Below are positions 7,339 through 12,123 of a stretch of 12,123 nucleotides of DNA, in pieces. A program made the translations under genes and the position numbers. Within the stretch, counting starts at the first letter, position 1. Each line of letters begins with the position of its first letter. Under the pieces are notes generated by a model, which had not been told where the DNA came from, searched no databases, and worked only from the letters and a program-made list of their open reading frames with translations. The stretch is from NCBI GenBank assembly GCA_041748175.1, contig JBGTDU010000054.1:1-12123 (forward strand), written 5' to 3'. This stretch comes from JAHEJB01 sp041748175 (lineage in GTDB: Bacteria; Bacteroidota; Rhodothermia; Rhodothermales; Rubricoccaceae).

Positions 7339-8586
7339 GTGACGAAGTAGCTGCCGACGAACAAGATTAAGCGCCGACGTCGTGGAGAGGCGGATGTTGA
7401 TTGCCCGGTCGCGGCCAAGTTGGAGACTCACAGAGTACGTGCTCTCCGCGTCTGCAAGTGCAAGCCAGAGGGTACCGACCGGCTTCTCGGGTGTGCCACC
7501 ATCTGGCCCCGCGATGCCCGTGGTTGCAAGGCCGATGTCAGCGCCGAGAGCGGCGCGCACTCCTTCAGCCATCTGCCGCACCACCGCTTCGCTCACCGCG
7601 CCGTGCTCGGCTAAATCGCCCTCGTTGACGCCGAGCTGGCGAATCTTAACGCCGTTGTCGTATGCGACGACACCGCCCAAAAAATACCGCGATGCTCCTG
7701 AAACGCGCGTGATGTAGCTCGCAATACTTCCACCCGTACAGCTCTCGGCCACCGCGATGGTGAGGCGACGGTCGGCAAGCATCTCCCCCACCACGCCTTC
7801 CAGGGTTTCGTCGTCCTCGCCAAAGATGGAGTCGCCCAAGACCTTGCGCAGCCGCTCAACAATCCGGTTCAGCGCGCGCTCGACCGTTGTTCGATCCCCG
7901 CCTTTGGCCGAGACGCGCAGCCGAACGGTGCCCGCTCCCGGTAAGTACGCCACCGAGGTCCCTTCCGCCAGAACATCGGAAAGATCACCCAGTCGCTCCG
8001 CCAGCAGCGTCTCGCCCTGCCCGACGGTCAAGAGGGTTTTGTGGAGGATGACGGTCCCGGACATTTCGGCCAATCTCGGAAGCACGTGCTCGCGCATGAT
8101 TGCCTTCATCTCGTACGGCACGCCGGGAAGCACGATGACTTGCCGGTTCCGACTGCCCGTTTCGAGCGCGCCCCAGAGCCCCGGCGCGGTGCCTTTGTTA
8201 TTGGGTAGAACCTCGAAGCCTTCGGGGACCTCGCCCATCGCCCTGTTGGCTTTGGGAACCGCCCGATTCCTTTCCAGAAAGTATCGTTCCACGTCCGCCA
8301 TGACATCCAGCCGGAAGACCAACGGAACGCCAAAACTCGCGGCAACGGCTTCCCGGGTTACGTCGTCGTGCGTCGGGCCAAGGCCGCCTGTTGCAACAAC
8401 CAGATCGCTCGTTTCGAGGCCACGATTAATGGCGTCGCTGATGACCTTGATGTCATCGCCAACTGTTTCCATCCGCGCCACGGCGACGCCCACCAGTCCA
8501 AGCTGCTCTCCCAGCCATGCCGCGTTTGAGTTAACGACCTGACCGATCAGAATTTCATCGCCGATGGTGAGGATGGTTGCGGTCAT
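7333..8586 (-). CDS. cinA: CinA-family protein (MoCF-like domain plus NMN amidohydrolase domain)
   Basis: A 417-residue two-domain CinA, the normal full length. The N-terminal MoCF-biosynthesis-like domain (about 1-170) shows GDEILIG (9-15), NSNAAWL (19-25), TGGLGPTHDD (66-75) and LPGVPYEMK (153-161). In characterised homologues this part has ADP-ribose pyrophosphatase-type activity. After a linker domain, the C-terminal PncC domain (about 260-417) has AESCTGG at 280-286, with the Ser-based deamidase site, and TTGIAGPDGG at 355-364 followed by KPVGTLW. This domain hydrolyses nicotinamide mononucleotide to nicotinate mononucleotide, recycling pyridine nucleotides. The name comes from competence induction in streptococci, where cinA precedes recA as it does here. 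The start is ATG at 8586 (MTATILTIGDE), at the exact N-terminus of the family and without a Shine-Dalgarno. A 217-base simple-sequence spacer separates it from pyrE. Confidence 0.96.
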   Translation of the reverse strand: MTATILTIGDEILIGQVVNSNAAWLGEQLGLVGVAVARMETVGDDIKVISDAINRGLETSDLVVATGGLGPTHDDVTREAVAASFGVPLVFRLDVMADVERYFLERNRAVPKANRAMGEVPEGFEVLPNNKGTAPGLWGALETGSRNRQVIVLPGVPYEMKAIMREHVLPRLAEMSGTVILHKTLLTVGQGETLLAERLGDLSDVLAEGTSVAYLPGAGTVRLRVSAKGGDRTTVERALNRIVERLRKVLGDSIFGEDDETLEGVVGEMLADRRLTIAVAESCTGGSIASYITRVSGASRYFLGGVVAYDNGVKIRQLGVNEGDLAEHGAVSEAVVRQMAEGVRAALGADIGLATTGIAGPDGGTPEKPVGTLWLALADAESTYSVSLQLGRDRAINIRLSTTSALNLVRRQLLRHT

Positions 8587-8609
8587 TCGACTTCGGAATG
8601 GGGCCTTGA

Positions 8610-8645
8610 GATATCGGATCGCGGATTTGGGATATCGGATATCGG
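8610..8645. repeat. GATATCGG short repeats before cinA
   Basis: Three exact copies of GATATCGG lie at 8610-8617, 8631-8638 and 8638-8645, the last two sharing a G. Between the first two lies the related sequence ATCGCGGATTTGG. They sit 24-59 bases upstream of the cinA start. Degenerate short repeats of this kind are common intergenic filler in some large bacterial genomes. The central GATATC is self-complementary. Confidence 0.6.
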
Positions 8646-8692
8646 AACTGTGAATGAGTTGCTCTGGAGATCACCTACCGTGTCACCATCTA

Positions 8693-8805
8693 CTTCTCCC
8701 TGTCTCCCTCTCCCTCTCACCGTATCTCTCTCCCTGTCTCTCCATCTCCATCTCCCTCTCTCCATCTCTCCATCTACCCTTTTCCCTTTCCCCTTTTCCC
8801 TTTTC
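8693..8805. repeat. Polypyrimidine/polypurine simple-sequence tract between pyrE and cinA
   Basis: About 113 bases of nearly pure pyrimidine on the plus strand, with roughly ten purine interruptions. It is built from variants of TCTCCATC, TCCCTCTC and CCTGTCTC and ends in an unbroken 29-base pyrimidine run (8777-8805) of alternating C3-4 and T3-4 blocks. The tract runs into the pyrE stop codon. The last part has near mirror symmetry (CCCTTTTCCC units), the property that favours intramolecular triplex (H-DNA). The pyrE-cinA mRNA would be purine-rich and unstructured here, with many GGAG-like sites. A 74-codon minus-strand frame (8583-8807) runs through it but has low-complexity, charged content. 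Confidence 0.85.
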
Positions 8806-9442
8806 ACGATTCAGCACTCACGCCATCGCGCCACGCCCGGAGCATCTCCTCGTCGTCGTCGTTCAGTCGCTTCATGTCTGCGGCGGTCTTGATGAGTGTG
8901 TCGTAATCGGTAAGGGTGAAAAGCGGCACGCCGTCCTCCTCAAACGCCCGGACGGCCTTCTCAAAGCCGTACGTGTAAATCGCGAGGACCGCTTCAACCT
9001 CAGCGCCCGCGGCTCGCAAAGCACGAACCGCCGCCAGCGAAGAGCCAGCGGTCGAAATCGTGTCTTCCACCAGAACGACGCGGCTTGCCTTCTTCAACGC
9101 ACCCTCAACCAGGTTCTCCCGGCCGTGTTCTTTCGCTTTTGCGCGGACGTAGACCAGCGGGAGGTTCAGCCGATCCGCAAGCCAGGCGGCATGAGGAATT
9201 CCTGCCGTTGCTGTCCCCGCAATCACTTCCGGGACAAGGTCGTGCCGATCGATCAGGGCCTCAAAGCCATCCGTCAGCCGCCTTCGCACCGCGACATCGC
9301 CCATCGTGATCCGGTTGTCGCAATAGATCGGTGCCTTCATCCCCGAGGCCCACGTGAAGGGGTCATTCGGACGGAAAGTCACCGCGCCGAGGACGAGGAG
9401 ATCCTGAGCAATCTGTCCGGGGGTGGGTGCGGATGCGTTCAA
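8804..9442 (-). CDS. pyrE: Orotate phosphoribosyltransferase
   Basis: A 212-residue type I phosphoribosyltransferase making orotidine 5'-phosphate from orotate and PRPP in pyrimidine synthesis; a cytosolic dimer. The PRPP-binding loop is VVLVEDTISTAGSS at 122-135 (family VLVEDVxTTGGS). Other family features are FTWASGMKAPIYCDNR (29-44), the GTATAGIPHAAWLA segment (76-89) and the flexible catalytic loop VRAKAKEHGREN (99-110) with its lysines and the HG pair. The frame is open upstream to about 9655, but that part lies inside pgsA and is unlike PyrE. I therefore chose the TTG at 9442, which overlaps the pgsA TGA as TTGA and has a GAGG seven bases upstream; the family N-terminus matches. In that case expression depends on pgsA translation. 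ATG is absent near this point. Confidence 0.93.
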   Translation of the reverse strand: MNASAPTPGQIAQDLLVLGAVTFRPNDPFTWASGMKAPIYCDNRITMGDVAVRRRLTDGFEALIDRHDLVPEVIAGTATAGIPHAAWLADRLNLPLVYVRAKAKEHGRENLVEGALKKASRVVLVEDTISTAGSSLAAVRALRAAGAEVEAVLAIYTYGFEKAVRAFEEDGVPLFTLTDYDTLIKTAADMKRLNDDDEEMLRAWRDGVSAES

Positions 9443-10059
9443 ACAACGGCCTCGCGGTCCATGAAATACAGAACGCCCGTGTAAACGGTAACGATAGTGG
9501 TCAGCAGGAGGAACGTCAGCGCGAAGGGACTTTCCAAAACCCGATGGAAGAACAAGCCGAACTCGCCCCAAAAGCCATCGAGCACCCGGGCGTGGGCGAA
9601 GACGATAAAGACTTGAATGGTTATGAGGAAGGTTAGCTGCCACGCGGTCTTCCATTTTGCGGCGGTCAGCGTTTTAAGCGAGCGGCCTTCGCGTTCGTAG
9701 GCGATGCGGAGGAGCGTCACTGCGAAATCACGAGCGGCAATGAGCAGAATAGCCAGCCACGGCAGCCAGGCACCGAACGGGCTGGACAGGGCCGTTCCGA
9801 CCGGCGAGAGGAAAGGAATCAGAATGAAAGCGCCGAGGACCAGCACCTTGTCGGCCAAAGGGTCGAGGAACTGGCCGATGCGAGATCCAACGCCGTACTG
9901 CCGAGCCAGCCTGCCATCCCAATAATCGCTGATTGCGGCCAGAATGAACAGAGAAGTGCCGACAAGCTGCCCCCAGAACGTGCCCGTCCAGAGGCCCCAA
10001 AGCGCCAACGGAGTGACCAGAATCCGACCGATGGTAAGGGCGTTCGGGACGTGTTTCAT
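9439..10059 (-). CDS. pgsA: CDP-diacylglycerol-glycerol-3-phosphate 3-phosphatidyltransferase (PgsA)
   Basis: A 206-residue integral membrane CDP-alcohol phosphatidyltransferase. It makes phosphatidylglycerol phosphate from CDP-diacylglycerol and glycerol 3-phosphate, the committed step to phosphatidylglycerol and cardiolipin. The full signature D-x2-D-G-x2-A-R-x8-G-x3-D-x3-D is present: D45, D48, G49, A52, R53, G62, D66 and D70. The N-terminus PNALTIGRI (5-13) is typical of PgsA rather than of phosphatidylserine synthase. About five or six hydrophobic segments follow. The frame is open to a TTG at 10125, but the extra 22 residues are proline-rich and unlike the family, and that TTG falls inside a likely -35 box. 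I therefore prefer the ATG at 10059. pgsA is first of the pgsA-pyrE pair and diverges from dnaK. Confidence 0.93.
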   Translation of the reverse strand: MKHVPNALTIGRILVTPLALWGLWTGTFWGQLVGTSLFILAAISDYWDGRLARQYGVGSRIGQFLDPLADKVLVLGAFILIPFLSPVGTALSSPFGAWLPWLAILLIAARDFAVTLLRIAYEREGRSLKTLTAAKWKTAWQLTFLITIQVFIVFAHARVLDGFWGEFGLFFHRVLESPFALTFLLLTTIVTVYTGVLYFMDREAVV

Positions 10060-10098
10060 TCGGGGTGAAAAGCCCGGACTCGGGCGAGGGAGCGGGTC

Positions 10099-10125
10099 AA
10101 TATACCCCGGCGATTTCGTGGCCAA
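10099..10125 (-). promoter_or_regulatory. Likely pgsA promoter
   Basis: On the minus strand TTGGCC (10125-10120, 4 of 6 to TTGACA), a 15-base spacer, then TATATT (10104-10099, 5 of 6 to TATAAT). The start of transcription would be near 10092, about 33 bases before the pgsA ATG. The spacer is short of the usual 17, so the match is moderate. Confidence 0.45.
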
Positions 10126-10191
10126 GGGGGAAGCTCAACCTCCGTCCGCTGCCATTCTGACCGACGGCCTCCCGTGGCATGGTGGTTGTTT

Positions 10192-10230
10192 TGAATGATT
10201 CAGCCCGGAGCTCCCTGCCTCGACGGCAGG
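10192..10230 (+). promoter_or_regulatory. Two symmetric elements upstream of dnaK
   Basis: TGAATGATTCA (10192-10202) is a perfect 11-base palindrome around a central G. CCTGCC (10214-10219) and GGCAGG (10225-10230) form a 6-base-pair hairpin around TCGAC. Both lie 64-102 bases before the dnaK start. Neither is the CIRCE element (TTAGCACTC-N9-GAGTGCTAA), and no convincing sigma-32 -35/-10 pair is seen. A role in heat-shock control is a guess from position. Confidence 0.3.
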
Positions 10231-10293
10231 CATGTTCACCTATCCGGTACCTCTCAACATTCGCTTTCACCTAATCGAAATTCGGATCCTCGT

Positions 10294-12123
<1,830 letters not shown>

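Noticed and set aside
7757..8542. A 261-codon plus-strand open frame opposite cinA
   Set aside because: Ser/Thr/Arg/Pro-rich translation typical of an antisense shadow; cinA on the other strand is complete and conserved.
8693..8805. CRISPR array or tandem regulatory repeat array
   Set aside because: The units are short, irregular and lack unique spacers of constant length; it is simple-sequence DNA.

Overview
The window looks like chromosomal DNA from a moderately GC-rich member of the Bacteroidota/Rhodothermota (FCB) group. The best evidence is a secreted protein at 3357-4820 that ends in a type IX secretion (T9SS type A) sorting domain, a system essentially confined to that group. Most starts also lack a Shine-Dalgarno sequence, which fits. 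The placement is an inference; there is no rRNA gene here to confirm it.

Layout. Plus strand, 1-4820: a DUF5996 protein (1-945); a decayed GreA/GreB-type elongation-factor gene (from 1004) that keeps its N-terminus but has an in-frame TGA; an SLC13-family permease with two cytosolic RCK_C (TrkA-C) domains (1367-3145); and a T9SS-exported FG-GAP beta-propeller protein (3357-4820). Minus strand, 10059 down to 4848: pgsA, pyrE, cinA and recA, then a PAP2 phosphatase and a RidA-family protein. pgsA and pyrE overlap by the four bases TTGA, and PAP2 and ridA share one base, so each pair is probably translationally coupled. Plus strand, 10294 to the window end: dnaK, divergent from pgsA and cut by the window edge after 610 codons.

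How the genes relate. The minus-strand block is mostly housekeeping: phospholipid synthesis (pgsA), pyrimidine synthesis (pyrE), NMN deamidation or pyridine-nucleotide repair (cinA) and recombination repair (recA). pgsA-cinA-recA linkage is known from many bacteria; here pyrE lies between pgsA and cinA. A weak terminator overlapping the cinA stop and a 212-base leader before recA suggest that recA also has its own promoter. PAP2 and ridA form a small separate unit after a good hairpin downstream of recA. dnaK stands alone as far as can be seen.

I found no new defence, mobile or biosynthetic system. The points most worth a second look are the GreA/B relic, the purine/pyrimidine simple-sequence spacer between pyrE and cinA (which forms an ORF exactly bridging the two genes), the RidA protein lacking the catalytic arginine, and symmetrical sequences in the recA leader.
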